Part shown: positions 17,501 to 29,200 of the stretch, in pieces
Layout: each line of letters starts with the position of its first letter
Position numbering within the stretch: position 1 is the first letter of the stretch
Assembly (NCBI GenBank): GCA_949373155.1
Contig: CASICK010000010.1
Location: forward strand, 12,290-76,289
Length of the DNA stretch: 64,000 bases
Reading direction: 5' to 3'
Source: an uncultured Synechococcus sp.
GTDB lineage: Bacteria; Cyanobacteriota; Cyanobacteriia; PCC-6307; Cyanobiaceae
Made by a program: the position numbers and the translations under genes
The notes under the pieces: model-generated
The model's database searches: none
What the model saw: only the letters and a program-made list of their open reading frames with translations
Told to the model about the DNA's origin: nothing

Positions 17501-19252
17501 TCAAGCTACGGCATCCAATCGTTCTGCGGCCTGCTCACGCTCCCAAAGGCTGCGGTAAGGGCCTTTCACGGTAATCAATTCGTTGTGATGGCCTTGCTGA
17601 ACGAGGCGTCCTCGCTCCATAACAAGAATCCGATCGCAAGCTGCTGCTGCCGATAACTGGTGGCTGATCATCACAATCGTGCGTTGGGTTTGCTGACGGA
17701 CAGACGCGAGAATTTCTGCGGCCGTGTTGTTGTCGACGCTGGCTAGAGCGTCATCAAGCACCAGCAATGGTGATGTCATTAACAAGGCCCTGCCAAGGGC
17801 CGTTCGCTGCCGTTGCCCCCCGCTGAGCGTGATCCCTCTTTCTCCCACCAAGGTTTCAAAACCATCGGGGAAGCCCTTCACATCAGCAAGCAGTCGGGCT
17901 TGATCTGCTGCCGCTTCAACTCGATCCATTCCTGCTTCTGGATCTCCGTAGCGCAGGTTGTCGGCAAGGCTGCTGGTGAATAAGTAGCCCTCCTGTGGCA
18001 CGAGCGCAATCTGCTTTCTTAAGTCTTGAAGGCGGAGTTGTGTGAGATCGCAACCATCTAGAAACAGCTGTCCCTCAGGGACTTCCACCATGCGACCCAG
18101 CGCTCGGGCCAAGGTGGTTTTTCCGCAGCCAACAGGACCAACGACCGCCACCAACTCGCCCGGTGCAATGTGGAATGAAAGGCCCCTCAAGGTGTCTTGG
18201 TCGCTGCCGTCGTAACGAACATGCAAATTCCTTGCTTCTAGTTCTCCCTGCATCTGTTCTTTAACAGCGACAGGTTCCAATGGATCGGCGACGCGAGGAC
18301 GGCGTGAAAGGAGTTCCTCGACTCGCTCCAGGCTGACCTGACCGGTCTGAAAGGTGTTGAGCGTAAAGCCCAATAAGGCCGTTGGAAAGACCAGTCGTTC
18401 GACGTAAAGGATGAGAGCAACCAAGCTGCCGATGGTGAGTGCTCCTCGCTCCAACTGTCCGCTTCCGAGGGCAATTAAGAGCAGCAAGGAGATAGATGAA
18501 ATCCCCTCTAATAATGGAAAAAGGGTGCTACGGGTTCGAGCCAAGCGAATGGCCGAATCCCTGTAATTTTTGTTCCGAGTGCTAAAAGCGTCCAACTCAG
18601 GAACCTCTTGCCCGTAAATCTTGATCGCTGCGATCCCTGAGAGATCTTCTTGAATGAGCTCGCTCAGACCAGCCAAATCCTCCTGTTGACGTCTCTGTTG
18701 GCGCATCATCCGGCCACCAAATAAGCGCACTGATCCGAGCATCACTGGATAGAGGGCGATCGCTGCAAGGGTCAGTCCTGGATCAATCGCCAACATCGCT
18801 GGGAGCGTGAAGGTGTAAGCCAAGACGGTGTTAGTCAGGCTGAGGACAGCAAAGCCAAGCAGCCTTCTAACGTTTTCAACATCGCTAGTGGCACGGCTAA
18901 TAATTTCGCCGCTACCTGTTTGCTGCACCCAACCGGGCTCCTGCAGCAGCATTTGATCAAATAATTTCTGGCGTAATTCCACTTCAACTTGCCGCCCAAC
19001 CCCAAATACCAATTGGCGTGAAATCAACCGGGCAATACCCATGCTTGAGGCCAGCAGCACGATGAAGCCGGCTTGACGTAGTACGTCAGAAATTGCGAAC
19101 CCGTCCTGCAGGTCATCAATCACCCGCCTCACCTCAAGCGGAATCGTGACGCTGAGAATATTCACCACGACCAGAGTCAGGGCTCCCACCACAACCGTGC
19201 GACGGTGCGGACGCAGATAGCGACCGATTAAATCGAGACGGAAGGCGGCCAT
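17501..19252 (-). CDS. ABC exporter, fused membrane and ATPase domains (MsbA/MDR type)
   Basis: 583-residue half-transporter that works as a dimer. Six transmembrane helices lie in residues 1-310. The nucleotide-binding domain has Walker [10 protein letters not shown] near 375, Q-loop LVPQEGYLF, signature LSGGQRQR near 485, Walker [11 protein letters not shown] and switch MISHQL. It exports lipids, peptides or hydrophobic compounds. The substrate is not readable. It is divergent from trpD, 209 bases away. Confidence 0.9.
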   Translation of the reverse strand: MAAFRLDLIGRYLRPHRRTVVVGALTLVVVNILSVTIPLEVRRVIDDLQDGFAISDVLRQAGFIVLLASSMGIARLISRQLVFGVGRQVEVELRQKLFDQMLLQEPGWVQQTGSGEIISRATSDVENVRRLLGFAVLSLTNTVLAYTFTLPAMLAIDPGLTLAAIALYPVMLGSVRLFGGRMMRQQRRQQEDLAGLSELIQEDLSGIAAIKIYGQEVPELDAFSTRNKNYRDSAIRLARTRSTLFPLLEGISSISLLLLIALGSGQLERGALTIGSLVALILYVERLVFPTALLGFTLNTFQTGQVSLERVEELLSRRPRVADPLEPVAVKEQMQGELEARNLHVRYDGSDQDTLRGLSFHIAPGELVAVVGPVGCGKTTLARALGRMVEVPEGQLFLDGCDLTQLRLQDLRKQIALVPQEGYLFTSSLADNLRYGDPEAGMDRVEAAADQARLLADVKGFPDGFETLVGERGITLSGGQRQRTALGRALLMTSPLLVLDDALASVDNNTAAEILASVRQQTQRTIVMISHQLSAAAACDRILVMERGRLVQQGHHNELITVKGPYRSLWEREQAAERLDAVA

Positions 19253-19400
19253 GCCTGGTGCAGAACAGCTATCAACCTAGGCATTCGTCTTGGTTAAAAG
19301 TTGGTTCGCAACCTCTCTCTCTGGGAGTCACAGCTGGTTACTTGTCGATCTGGTCATTGCCTAATTTGTGGGTGATAGTGGAGAAGACCCCATCACCCGG

Positions 19401-19431
19401 CCCGGCGTGCAATTGCACACCGGGCTTTTTT
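19401..19431 (+). terminator. Strong terminator 30 bases upstream of trpD
   Basis: CCCGG and GTGC pair with GCAC and CCGGG around AATT with one C/A mismatch, followed by a seven-base T-run. No plus-strand gene precedes it, because the upstream gene is divergent. It is therefore either an attenuator in the trpD leader or the end of a short plus-strand RNA. Confidence 0.75.
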
Positions 19432-19461
19432 CTGACCAGCTCGTTCACTCGCGTTTTTCTC

Positions 19462-20508
19462 ATGGTCACTACTTCAGCGTCCTGGCCCCAACTTCTTGAG
19501 CATTTGTTGGTTGGGAATGTTTTGTCAAAGGAGAACGCTGCTGCGCTCATGGAGGCCTGGCTGGCGGAAGAGCTCACACCAGTTCAGACAGGTGCGTTCC
19601 TTGCCGCGTTGCGCGCACGCGATGTTCATGGCGTAGAGCTCGCTGCGATGGCGCAGGTGTTGCGCAAGGCGTGTGCGCTTCCAGACGCGAAACCAAACCT
19701 GGCGTTGGTCGACACCTGTGGCACTGGTGGTGATGGGGCCAATACGTTCAATATCTCAACAGCTGTTGCTTTCACAGCGGCGGCCTGTGGGGCCAATGTC
19801 GCCAAACATGGCAACCGCAGCGCCAGCGGAAAGGTCGGCTCTGCCGATGTTCTTGAAGGATTGGGATTACAACTCAAGGCTCCATTGGAAACAGTGGTGG
19901 GCGCCTTGTCTCAGTCGGGGGTGACATTTTTATTTGCACCCGCATGGCATCCAGCACTCGTTAATCTCGCTCCGCTTCGCCGCAGTTTGGGGGTACGAAC
20001 GGTGTTTAACCTGCTCGGCCCTCTGGTGAATCCACTCACGCCAGAAGCGCAAGTTCTCGGTGTCGCTAAGGCTGAACTGTTGGACCCGATGGCGCAGGCT
20101 TTGCAACAACTTGGGCTCACTCGTGCTGTTGTGGTGCATGGCGCAGGAGGGCTGGATGAAGCTTCGCTGGGGGGACCGAATCAAGTGCGCATTCTTGAGG
20201 ATGGAAACGTTCGTTCCGATCAACTCAGCGCCTCTGATTTTGGTTTGACTCCTGCCCCCCTTGATGCATTGCGGGGTGGGGATTTGGTGACCAATCAGCA
20301 GATTCTTGAGGCGGTATTGAAGGGTGAAGCTCCGGCTGCGCATCGTGATGCGGTTGCCTTAAATACCGCGCTGGTCCTTTGGGCTGCAGGTATTCAGTCT
20401 GATCTTTCTGAGGGGGTTAAGCAGGCTTTGACAAGCTTGGAGGCAGGTCAGCCGTGGCATCGACTTGTGTCTCTGCGTGATGCCCTGGAAGGTCGCAAGG
20501 AAGAATGA
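19462..20508 (+). CDS. trpD: Anthranilate phosphoribosyltransferase TrpD
   Basis: Transfers phosphoribose from PRPP to anthranilate in tryptophan synthesis. The 348-residue protein has [14 protein letters not shown] (PRPP/Mg site, about 85-98) and [18 protein letters not shown] (about 113-130). It uses the ATG at 19462, preceded by the terminator hairpin. The longer frame from 19258 would translate through that hairpin and has no family resemblance. It lies 30 bases upstream of carA and probably shares its transcript. Confidence 0.95.
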   Translation: MVTTSASWPQLLEHLLVGNVLSKENAAALMEAWLAEELTPVQTGAFLAALRARDVHGVELAAMAQVLRKACALPDAKPNLALVDTCGTGGDGANTFNISTAVAFTAAACGANVAKHGNRSASGKVGSADVLEGLGLQLKAPLETVVGALSQSGVTFLFAPAWHPALVNLAPLRRSLGVRTVFNLLGPLVNPLTPEAQVLGVAKAELLDPMAQALQQLGLTRAVVVHGAGGLDEASLGGPNQVRILEDGNVRSDQLSASDFGLTPAPLDALRGGDLVTNQQILEAVLKGEAPAAHRDAVALNTALVLWAAGIQSDLSEGVKQALTSLEAGQPWHRLVSLRDALEGRKEE

Positions 20509-20538
20509 AGAGGCCATGGCTGACACTCGCTTCTGCTA

Positions 20539-21678
20539 ATGACCGCTCCTAACCCATTCACAGCGCGTCTGGTCCTTCAGGACGGCACGGTTCTCGAGGG
20601 ATTTGCCTGCGGTCAGCGCGGCAGCGTGATCGGCGAGGTCGTGTTCAACACAGGGATGACGGGATACCAAGAGGTCTTAACGGATCCCAGTTACTCAGGT
20701 CAGCTCATCACTTTTACGTACCCGGAGATCGGCAATACGGGAGTCAATCCAGATGATCAAGAGGCGGATCATCCTCATGCCCGTGGATTGATCGTGAGGC
20801 AGATGGCCCCTCAAGCAAGCAATTGGCGCAGCAAACAGTCTCTTCCTGAATGGATGGAGGAAAACGGTGTGATCGGAATTCATGGTGTTGATACCCGTGC
20901 TCTGGTGAGACATCTGCGCGAATTGGGCCCCATGAACGGTGTGATCAGCAGCGATGGTCGCCCGGCGCTTGAACTTTTAGAGGACCTCAAGCACGCCCCT
21001 TCGATGGAGGGGCTCAACCTGGCTGATCAGGTAACCACCCCAACCGCCTACCGCTGGACCAAGCCCTGCAACGTCACGTTTGACCAACGGTTTCAAAAGC
21101 GTCCTGAACGCCCTTATCGGGTTGTAGCCATTGATTTCGGGATTAAGCGAGCCATCCTTGAGCGACTGGTTAGCCACGGTTGTGACTTAACCGTTTTGCC
21201 CGCAAACACAGATCTCAATACCGTGCTTTCTCACGAGCCGGAAGGTGTTTTTCTCTCCAACGGACCTGGTGATCCAGCGGCTGTTCAAGTAGGCATCACG
21301 CTGGCCCAAAATTTGCTGGAACACCGTCAGCTTCCGATGTTTGGGATCTGCTTGGGGCATCAAATTCTGGGATTGGCCCTCGGGGGCACAACCTTCAAGT
21401 TGGCCTATGGCCATCGTGGCCTTAACCATCCATGTGGCAGTACCGGTCAGGTTGAAATCACAAGCCAAAACCATGGGTTTGCTCTAGACGCAGCCTCATT
21501 GCCTGCGGACAAAGTAGAGGTGACTCATTTCAACTTGAACGATCGCACCGTGGCTGCATTTGCCCATCGGAATCAACCGGTTTTTGGCGTTCAATATCAC
21601 CCTGAAGCAAGCCCAGGCCCCCATGATGCAGATCATCATTTCGCCCGCTTTGCGGGCTTGATGTCAGATCGCCGTTGA
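20539..21678 (+). CDS. carA: Carbamoyl-phosphate synthase small subunit (glutaminase)
   Basis: Hydrolyses glutamine and delivers ammonia to CarB for carbamoyl phosphate, the precursor of arginine and pyrimidines. The 379-residue protein has an N-terminal CPSase small-chain domain, then a class I glutamine amidotransferase domain. Its nucleophile is Cys271 in FGICLGHQ, and His/Glu are in [11 protein letters not shown]. CarB is not in the window. It lies between trpD and the STAS gene on the same strand. Confidence 0.96.
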   Translation: MTAPNPFTARLVLQDGTVLEGFACGQRGSVIGEVVFNTGMTGYQEVLTDPSYSGQLITFTYPEIGNTGVNPDDQEADHPHARGLIVRQMAPQASNWRSKQSLPEWMEENGVIGIHGVDTRALVRHLRELGPMNGVISSDGRPALELLEDLKHAPSMEGLNLADQVTTPTAYRWTKPCNVTFDQRFQKRPERPYRVVAIDFGIKRAILERLVSHGCDLTVLPANTDLNTVLSHEPEGVFLSNGPGDPAAVQVGITLAQNLLEHRQLPMFGICLGHQILGLALGGTTFKLAYGHRGLNHPCGSTGQVEITSQNHGFALDAASLPADKVEVTHFNLNDRTVAAFAHRNQPVFGVQYHPEASPGPHDADHHFARFAGLMSDRR

Positions 21679-21745
21679 ATCTCGATCAGATCGTGGTGAG
21701 AAGGAGACAACCTCCCTAGGATTGTTCGCAACAGAATTTCGGGGG

Positions 21746-22120
21746 ATGAGTCCCATTACTGAACTGCAGCGATTAACCGTTTCGCTTCGGGGTGGCTTCG
21801 AGCAAAAGGGTGGCTGCGTGGTGTTTCATTTCACCGGTCAGCTTGATGCCTATTCCGAGAGTCAGTTCATGACCTACGTGACTGATGTTTTGAAACCGAA
21901 TAAGTCACCGGCCGTGATTGACCTCATCAAGGTTGATTTTCTTGACTCGTCTGGCCTGGGTGTTCTTGTTCAATTTGCCAAGCAATGCAAAGACTCCAAG
22001 CGACGCTTTGCGGTTGTTGGCAATGCCCGCGTTGTTCAAACCGTCAAATTGGTGAAACTTGAGGAGTTTCTCCACCTTTCAGAAGATCTTGATAAGGCTG
22101 TTAGCCAATTTGCAACTTGA
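21746..22120 (+). CDS. STAS-domain protein, anti-sigma factor antagonist-like
   Basis: 124-residue single STAS domain. The loop with the conserved phosphorylatable Ser is in DFLDSSGLGVLV (about residue 70). In partner-switching systems such proteins bind an anti-sigma kinase unless phosphorylated. I prefer the ATG at 21746 over a TTG at 21722. The last codons overlap the TTG start of the Mini-III gene. A plausible partner kinase (ATPase at 57048) and a group 3-like sigma (3566) are in the window but unlinked. Confidence 0.85.
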   Translation: MSPITELQRLTVSLRGGFEQKGGCVVFHFTGQLDAYSESQFMTYVTDVLKPNKSPAVIDLIKVDFLDSSGLGVLVQFAKQCKDSKRRFAVVGNARVVQTVKLVKLEEFLHLSEDLDKAVSQFAT

Positions 22121-22524
22121 GTGACTGGATTCGTTCCCAGTTGCCACAAGAGCCTGAGCGTGATCTTGGATCGTTACAGCTCGCTTGGCTTGGAGATGCT
22201 GTCTGGGAACTGCATCAGCGACTGAGATTTTGTAAAACACCAGGACGATCTCAGGATCTACACCAAGCGGTTGTTTCTTTAGTTAGGGCTGATGCTCAAG
22301 CCGCTGCATTGGAAAAACTCGAGCCGTTTTTGACCGATCAGGAACGCGATTATGTGAGGCGCGGACGCAATAGGGCTGGCCGAGGACCCAAGCGAGCTGA
22401 TGCTGGCGTGTATGGGAGAGCAACGGGATTTGAGACAATGATTGGCTGGCTCTTTTTGCAGAATCCGGCGCGGCTTGCGCAGCTCTTGGATCGACTCGAG
22501 GAGACCGACACCGTCCTGTCATAA
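22117..22524 (+). CDS. mrnC: Mini-ribonuclease III
   Basis: RNase III catalytic domain without a double-stranded RNA-binding domain, 135 residues. In relatives it matures 23S rRNA. The family box LAWLGDAVWELHQR is near residue 25, and the second acidic site is in ATGFETMIGWLFL. It starts at TTG overlapping the stop of the STAS gene (TTGA), so the two are coupled. It is followed after 11 bases by rlmB, which also acts on 23S rRNA, a sensible functional pairing. Confidence 0.88.
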   Translation: MSDWIRSQLPQEPERDLGSLQLAWLGDAVWELHQRLRFCKTPGRSQDLHQAVVSLVRADAQAAALEKLEPFLTDQERDYVRRGRNRAGRGPKRADAGVYGRATGFETMIGWLFLQNPARLAQLLDRLEETDTVLS

Positions 22525-22535
22525 CCACCCCTGCT

Positions 22536-24344
22536 ATGAGCTCACGATTCGATCGCCGCCCCCCCTCTAGCTCTGGCAGCGGCTCAGGTTCACGCGGTCG
22601 ACGTCCGTTTCGTGATGGATCACCACCCATACGTCGCGACCGCGATGACAGCTGGGGAGGACGTCCTGAAAAGGGGAACAGCGAACGAGGTTCCAGTGAC
22701 CGTCGCCCCTCGGATCGGCGCTTTTCAGAACGTCGTTCTGGCGACCCGTATGGAAAGGACCGTCGGCCTGCTTTTGATCGCCGCTCTTCTGATCGAACAC
22801 CCTCGGATCGACAGTTTCCTGATCGAAAGTCTTCGGATCGATATTCTTCGGAACGACCATCTTCTGATCGCCGGCCCTCCTTTGATCGTCGTTCCGCTGA
22901 GGGCCGCTCTTCAGGCAACCGTTTTGCAGATCGTCGTTCAAGAGATTCGGGCTCGAGTGACCGTCGGTCTTCCTTCGATCGTCGACCGTCAGTCGATCGG
23001 TCCTCAGATCGCTTCTCAGATCGGTCCTCAGATCGTTTCACTGTGGATCGGTCCTTAACGGATCGTTCTCCTTCAGATCGGTTCAATGACAGTCGCCCCC
23101 CTGAAGGCTCTTTTTCAGATCAACGTTTTTCTGAACGTCGTTTTAAAGATTCGGGCTCAACGGATCGCCGGCCGTCTTTTGATCGCCGCTCCTCTGATCG
23201 CTCCAACGGAGACCGTCGAGCGCGTTTTGCGGATCGTCGTGGTCAGGGCGGCAGCGGCGGAAAAAGCTTTTCAGCGCGCGTGGACGACAAACCCCGTGGT
23301 GAGTCCAGTCCTCATGCAGCAGAATCTGTGGCCGATGATTTGCTCTGGGGGCGTCATGCCACTCAGGCGGCTTTAGAGGCAGGCAGGCCCATCCATCGCA
23401 TTTGGTGCACCTCTGAACTGCGCAGTGCCTCGAAATTCCTTCAGCTCCTCAGGGATGCCAAATCGTCCGGAGTGTTGGTTGAGGAGGTCACCTGGGCAAG
23501 GCTCGGCCAGCTCACCGGTGGCGCTGTGCACCAGGGCATTGTTTTGCAAACTGCCGCAGCTGAAACCTTCGACCTCGATGATTTGGTGAATGGATGCAGC
23601 GCCTTGGACGAGGCACCGCTGTTGTTAGCCCTAGATGGACTGACCGATCCCCATAATTTGGGCGCCATTGTGCGCTCCGCTGAAGCACTTGGAGCTCATG
23701 GTGTTGTTCTTCCTCAGCGAAGAAGTGCTGGATTAACTGGTTCTGTCGCCAAGGTTGCTGCCGGTGCCCTTGAGCACTTACCTGTTGCTCGGGTCGTCAA
23801 TCTCAATCGTGCCCTTGAGACCTTGAAATCATCTGGGTATCGGGTCATCGGCTTGGCTGAGGAAGGTGATCTCACCCTTGAAGAAGTGGATCTGGATGGT
23901 CCGCTCGTGATTGTGACCGGCTCTGAAGGGCAAGGACTGTCGATGTTGACGCGTCGTCATTGCGATCAGTTGATCCGTATCCCCTTGCGAGGCGTGACCC
24001 CCAGCTTGAATGCATCGGTTGCCACGGCCCTTTGTGTGTATGAGGTGGCGCGTCGCGGCTGGATGAAGGGTCTCAAAGGACAGAACCCATCGCCACGAAT
24101 TATTAGGCCGAAGTTGGCAGGACCAGCTGTCGAAACGGCACCCGTCGTTCCAGAGCTTGGCGATGCCCCCACCTCAGAACAGCCCTCAGAACAGCCCTCA
24201 GAACAGCCCTCAGAACAGCCCTCTGGTGCGGCTTATGAGCAAGTTTCTGAGCAGGCCTCGGAGGGTTCGCTGGTCAGTGTTGATTTACAGCAGGACTCTG
24301 AAATGTCAGGAACTGATGCTTTTGCAGTGAGTATTGATCTCTAA
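22536..24344 (+). CDS. rlmB: SpoU-family 23S rRNA Gm2251 methyltransferase with long disordered extension
   Basis: 2'-O-methylates G2251 of 23S rRNA (by family). The enzyme part starts near residue 266 with LLWGRHATQAAL. It contains the knot motifs DPHNLGAIVRSAEALGA, VTGSEGQGLS and PLRGVTPSLNASVA, and is of normal length (about 250). The first 265 residues are a low-complexity array of Ser, Asp, Arg and Phe built on units such as SSDRRPSFDRR, which should be disordered and could bind RNA. The C-terminus has four copies of SEQP. Total length is 602 residues, roughly twice the usual. Confidence 0.9.
   Translation: MSSRFDRRPPSSSGSGSGSRGRRPFRDGSPPIRRDRDDSWGGRPEKGNSERGSSDRRPSDRRFSERRSGDPYGKDRRPAFDRRSSDRTPSDRQFPDRKSSDRYSSERPSSDRRPSFDRRSAEGRSSGNRFADRRSRDSGSSDRRSSFDRRPSVDRSSDRFSDRSSDRFTVDRSLTDRSPSDRFNDSRPPEGSFSDQRFSERRFKDSGSTDRRPSFDRRSSDRSNGDRRARFADRRGQGGSGGKSFSARVDDKPRGESSPHAAESVADDLLWGRHATQAALEAGRPIHRIWCTSELRSASKFLQLLRDAKSSGVLVEEVTWARLGQLTGGAVHQGIVLQTAAAETFDLDDLVNGCSALDEAPLLLALDGLTDPHNLGAIVRSAEALGAHGVVLPQRRSAGLTGSVAKVAAGALEHLPVARVVNLNRALETLKSSGYRVIGLAEEGDLTLEEVDLDGPLVIVTGSEGQGLSMLTRRHCDQLIRIPLRGVTPSLNASVATALCVYEVARRGWMKGLKGQNPSPRIIRPKLAGPAVETAPVVPELGDAPTSEQPSEQPSEQPSEQPSGAAYEQVSEQASEGSLVSVDLQQDSEMSGTDAFAVSIDL
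22670..23250 (+). repeat. Degenerate repeats encoding Ser-Asp-Arg-Arg units
   Basis: Many imperfect copies of units around TCTTCTGATCG, TTTGATCGCCG and TCAGATCG code for the RlmB extension. The units are near-palindromic (GATC centred), so the complementary strand also stays open and mimics an Arg/Ser-rich protein. Confidence 0.8.
24172..24223 (+). repeat. Four tandem 12-base units (SEQP)
   Basis: CAGAACAGCCCT is repeated four times with no change, coding for Ser-Glu-Gln-Pro repeats near the RlmB C-terminus. The identity between copies suggests recent expansion. Confidence 0.9.
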
Positions 24345-24399
24345 TTTCGAGCAAATGTCTTGAAGCAGGGCAAAATATATTTACCTCGACCGCTCTTCC

Positions 24400-24645
24400 A
24401 TGAGCCCCTTGATCAGGCCCCTGCGCAGTCTCGCCAATGGTCTTGGCTTTGCATGGTGGGCCCGTGTCCAAACCCATGGGCCTGATGTCACTTATTGGTT
24501 CGGTCCTTTTGTCACCAAGAACGGTCTCGAGCAAGTCCTGCCAGCCTTTCTCGACGATCTTTCCTCAGAAGCACCTTCCTCAATGGATCATTCGGTTCTT
24601 CGTTGCCGTCGATCCGAACCTCTAACCATCAACGCTCAAGGGTGA
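24400..24645 (+). CDS. DUF1816 domain protein
   Basis: 81-residue cyanobacterial protein. The family signature is [19 protein letters not shown] (about residues 19-37), followed by [18 protein letters not shown]1816 proteins are small cyanobacterial proteins of unknown role. It lies between rlmB and gatA on the same strand (55 and 43 bases), so co-transcription is likely. It may be cytoplasmic, as it has no membrane segment. Confidence 0.85.
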   Translation: MSPLIRPLRSLANGLGFAWWARVQTHGPDVTYWFGPFVTKNGLEQVLPAFLDDLSSEAPSSMDHSVLRCRRSEPLTINAQG

Positions 24646-24688
24646 TCCTGCGGCTGATAGCGTCGATGTTGGAACCCAAATCCTGCAG

Positions 24689-26152
24689 ATGGCGATTGCC
24701 GAGTGGCGTCAGCAACTTGAACGCGGTGAAGTCTCCGCAAGGGAGCTGACTGATCATCATCTGGCCCGAATTGAGGCAGTTGATTCAAGCGTTCATGCCT
24801 TTTTGGAGGTCACAGCCGATCGCGCTCGCGCTGATGCCGATCGATTAGATGAGGCCCGTGCCGCAGGGGAGGATCTCCCCCCCTTGGCAGGTGTGCCGAT
24901 TGCCATCAAGGACAATCTCTGCACGAAAGGTATTCGCACTACCTGCTCCAGCCGGATGCTGGAGTCTTTTGTTCCGCCCTATGAATCCACCGTTACGGAT
25001 CGCCTCTGGCGTTCTGGAGCTGTATTGATTGGAAAGACAAACTTGGATGAGTTCGCCATGGGCGGCTCAACCGAAACCTCAGCGTTTGGACCTACAGCCA
25101 ACCCCTGGAACACGGAGCACGTGCCTGGAGGGAGTTCTGGAGGCAGTGCAGCAGCCGTTGCAGCGGGTGAATGCATGGCGTCCTTGGGGTCCGATACGGG
25201 TGGATCCATCCGACAACCAGCATCTTTTTGTGGTGTGGTGGGCCTGAAGCCCACCTACGGCCGTGTGAGTCGGTACGGGTTGGTGGCCTTTGCAAGCTCG
25301 CTTGACCAGGTGGGCCCCTTTGCGACGTCCGTGTCGGACGCAGCCGAGCTGCTGCAAGCGATCGCTGGTGAAGATCCTCGAGATTCCACCTGCCTTAAGG
25401 CCCCTGTCCCCAATTACAGCGATCGTCTTGGTCGCTCGGTGAGTGGTCTGCGCATTGGAGTGGTGCGTGAGTGCTTTGACCAGGAAGGACTCGATCCTCA
25501 GGTCAAAGCTTCGGTGCTTGCCGCTGCCGATTTGTTGCAGTCCTTGGGGGCTGAGCTCGTGGATGTGAGCTGCCCCCGCTTCAACGACGGTATTGCCACC
25601 TATTACGTCATCGCCCCTTCCGAAGCATCAGCCAACTTGGCTCGCTATGACGGCGTGAAGTATGGCTTCAGAGCAGACGATGCCTCCAGCCTTGCTGCGA
25701 TGACCGCTCGAAGCCGAGCTGAAGGCTTTGGTAGTGAAGTGCAACGGCGCATTTTGATTGGGACCTATGCCCTTTCTGCCGGATATGTGGACGCTTACTA
25801 CCGCAAGGCCCAGCAGGTTCGCACCTTGATCCGTCGCGACTTCGAGACGGCTTTCGAATCTGTGGATGTGTTGCTAACCCCCACCGCTCCATCCACCGCC
25901 TTTGCCGCGGGTGCCCATGCTGATGATCCCCTGGCGATGTACCTGGCGGATCTACTCACCATTCCAGCCAATTTGGCGGGTCTACCAGCCATCAACGTGC
26001 CTTGCGGTTTTGACAGCGCCGGGCTGCCGATTGGGGTTCAACTGATCGGCAACGTGCTCGAGGAACCTTTGCTTCTCCAGGTGGCCCATCAGTACGAGCA
26101 GTCTGCGGATGTGATGGCTCGACGCCCTGAAGGAAGCTTTATTCCCGCTTGA
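24689..26152 (+). CDS. gatA: Glutamyl-tRNA(Gln) amidotransferase subunit A
   Basis: Glutaminase subunit of GatCAB, which converts Glu-tRNA(Gln) to Gln-tRNA(Gln). The amidase-signature catalytic triad is visible: Lys74 in AIKDN, Ser about 150 in [15 protein letters not shown], and Ser about 173 in [11 protein letters not shown]. The length of 487 is usual. GatB and GatC are not in the window. It lies 88 bases upstream of dnaE. Confidence 0.96.
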   Translation: MAIAEWRQQLERGEVSARELTDHHLARIEAVDSSVHAFLEVTADRARADADRLDEARAAGEDLPPLAGVPIAIKDNLCTKGIRTTCSSRMLESFVPPYESTVTDRLWRSGAVLIGKTNLDEFAMGGSTETSAFGPTANPWNTEHVPGGSSGGSAAAVAAGECMASLGSDTGGSIRQPASFCGVVGLKPTYGRVSRYGLVAFASSLDQVGPFATSVSDAAELLQAIAGEDPRDSTCLKAPVPNYSDRLGRSVSGLRIGVVRECFDQEGLDPQVKASVLAAADLLQSLGAELVDVSCPRFNDGIATYYVIAPSEASANLARYDGVKYGFRADDASSLAAMTARSRAEGFGSEVQRRILIGTYALSAGYVDAYYRKAQQVRTLIRRDFETAFESVDVLLTPTAPSTAFAAGAHADDPLAMYLADLLTIPANLAGLPAINVPCGFDSAGLPIGVQLIGNVLEEPLLLQVAHQYEQSADVMARRPEGSFIPA

Positions 26153-26240
26153 AACCGCAGCAAAGTGCCATAAACCCCTGCATGTAGTGCTTGCAGGGAT
26201 TGATACCCCTACATCTTGCGCATGCGTTTACGCTGGGGTG

Positions 26241-29200
26241 ATGGCATTTGTTCCCCTCCATAACCACAGCGACTACAGCCTTTTGGATGGAGCCTCACAG
26301 CTCCCCCAAATGGTGGAACGTGCCAAAGAATTAGGGATGCCAGCACTGGCACTCACGGATCACGGGGTGATGTACGGAGCCGTAGAGCTTCTCAAGCTCT
26401 GCAAAGGAGCAGGCATCAAGCCGATTATCGGCAATGAGATGTATGTCATCAACGGTTCGATTGATGACCCACAACCCAAAAAGGAGCGCCGCTATCACCT
26501 TGTGGTGTTAGCGAAGAATGCCACTGGCTATCGCAACTTGGTGAAGCTCACCAGCATCAGCCATTTGCGTGGAATGCGAGGACGAGGAATCTTTTCCCGT
26601 GCGTGCGTTGATAAACAGTTGTTGAAGCAATATGGCGAAGGTTTAATCTTGGCTACCGCTTGTCTCGGGGGTGAAATTCCACAGGCGATTATGCGTGATC
26701 GTCCTGATGTAGCCCGTGATGTGGCTCTTTGGTATCAGGAAACCTTCGGTGATGATTTTTACTTAGAAATTCAGGATCATGGCTCACCTGAAGATCGCAT
26801 TGTCAATGTAGAAATTGTTCGGATTGCTAAGGAACTTGGAATTCGTTTGATTGCCACCAATGATGCTCATTACCTCACCCGTAACGATGTAGAAGCGCAT
26901 GATGCATTGCTCTGTGTTTTGACGGGCAAGTTGATCAGCGATGTCAAAAGGTTGCGTTATACAGGCACTGAATATCTTAAAAGTGAAGAGGAGATGTCAC
27001 GACTCTTTGCTGATCATCTCGAACCAGATGTGGTTTCGGAAGCAATTAGCAACACTCTCCAAGTTGCTCAAAAAGTTGAGGATTACGACATTCTTGGCCG
27101 GTATCAGATGCCGCGTTTTCCCATTCCAGAGCCTCATACTCCTGTGAGTTATTTGCAGGAAGTGACAGAGCAGGGTTTACGCGATCGTTTGGAGATCGAT
27201 TCTGAAACAGCCATTGATCCCATCTATGGAGATCGGTTGTCCCATGAATTAAAAATCATGGAACAGATGGGATTCCCCACCTATTTCCTTGTGGTTTGGG
27301 ATTACATCCGCTTTGCAAGAGAGCAGGGAATTCCCGTTGGGCCTGGGCGAGGCTCTGCGGCTGGATCACTGGTGGCCTACGCCCTTGGAATTACCAATAT
27401 TGATCCTGTGAGTAATGGCCTCTTGTTCGAGCGATTCTTGAATCCAGAACGGAAGTCGATGCCTGATATTGATACCGACTTCTGTATCGAACGTCGCGGT
27501 GAAGTGATTGATTACGTCACCCGCCGTTATGGCGAAGACAAGGTTGCTCAGATCATCACGTTTAACCGTATGACTTCCAAGGCGGTCTTGAAAGATGTGG
27601 CAAGAGTGCTTGATATTCCCTATGGCGACGCAGATCGACTTGCCAAACTGATTCCAGTCGTTCGCGGTAAACCTGCCAAGTTGGCAGCGATGATCGGTGA
27701 AGAATCACCTAACCCAGAATTTCGCGAGAAGTACAAGAAAGATCCAGTCGTGAAGCGCTGGGTTGATATGGCGATGCGCATTGAAGGGACTAATAAAACA
27801 TATGGAGTTCATGCTGCTGGGGTTGTCATTGCAGCGGATCCTCTTGATGAGCTTGTTCCCCTTCAGAGAAATAACGATGGACAGGTTATTACTCAATACT
27901 TTATGGAAGATGTGGAGTCTATGGGACTCCTGAAGATGGACTTCCTAGGCCTTAAAAACCTTACGATGATTGATAAAACTCTGGAGCTAGTTGCTGCCAC
28001 GAGTGGAGAAAGGATTGATCCAGACAAGCTTCCAATTGAAGACCCTGAAACGTATGCCCTGCTTGCCCGTGGTGACTTAGAAGGAATCTTTCAGCTTGAA
28101 TCCACTGGAATGCGTCAAATCGTTCGCGATCTGAAGCCTTCATCTTTGGAGGATATTTCCTCGATTTTGGCTCTTTATCGACCTGGTCCTTTAGATGCAG
28201 GATTAATCCCTAAATTTATTAATCGTAAGCATGGTCGTGAGGCCATTGATTTTGCGCATCATTCTATTGAGCCGATCCTTAAAGAAACCTATGGGATTAT
28301 GGTTTATCAAGAGCAAATTATGAAAATTGCTCAAGATATGGCCGGGTATTCATTGGGTGAAGCTGATTTGCTTCGTCGTGCGATGGGTAAGAAAAAAGTT
28401 TCAGAAATGCAAAAACATCGGGGGATCTTTGTGCAAGGTGCTTCCGATCGAGGCGTGGATCAAAAAGTTGCTGATGAACTCTTTGACCAAATGGTGCTAT
28501 TTGCTGAATATTGTTTTAATAAAAGCCACTCCACAGCCTATGGAGCCGTTACTTATCAAACGGCCTATTTAAAAGCGCATTACCCAGTGGCTTATATGGC
28601 CGCTTTGCTCACGGTAAATGCTGGAGCCAGCGACAAAGTGCAGCGTTATATCTCCAACTGCAATGCCATGGGCATTGAAGTGATGCCTCCCGATATCAAT
28701 GCATCAGGGATTGATTTCACTCCTAAGGGTGATCGCATTTTGTTTGGGTTGTCTGCTGTTCGTAATCTCGGCGATGGCGCGATCCGTGCCGTGATTGGCT
28801 CTCGGGAATCAGAAGGGGCATTCCAATCGCTTGCTGATCTGTGTGATCGTCTTCCCTCTGCGGTGCTCAATCGCAGAAGTATGGAGTCGTTGATCCATTG
28901 CGGAGCGATGGATGCTCTTGAGCCCGAGGCGAATCGGGCTCAACTGATGGCTGATTTAGATCTTCTTCTTGATTGGGCCACGTCAAGGGCCAAAGATCGC
29001 GCCAGTGGACAGGGCAACTTGTTTGATCTGATGGCGGCATCCAGTGACGGTGAGGATGACGCGGCAACCGATCTCAGCTTGGCGCCAAAGGCTCCTGCGG
29101 TGAAGGATTACCACCCCACCGAAAAGCTCCGGCTGGAGAAGGATCTTGTTGGTTTCTACCTTTCTGATCATCCGTTGAAACAGCTCACTCCTCCAGCGAA

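Noticed and set aside
22283..23086. 267-codon minus-strand frame rich in Arg/Ser/Asp (RSEDRS) opposite rlmB
   Set aside because: It is the mirror of the GATC-centred Ser-Asp-Arg repeats of RlmB, so an open frame is expected without being a gene.
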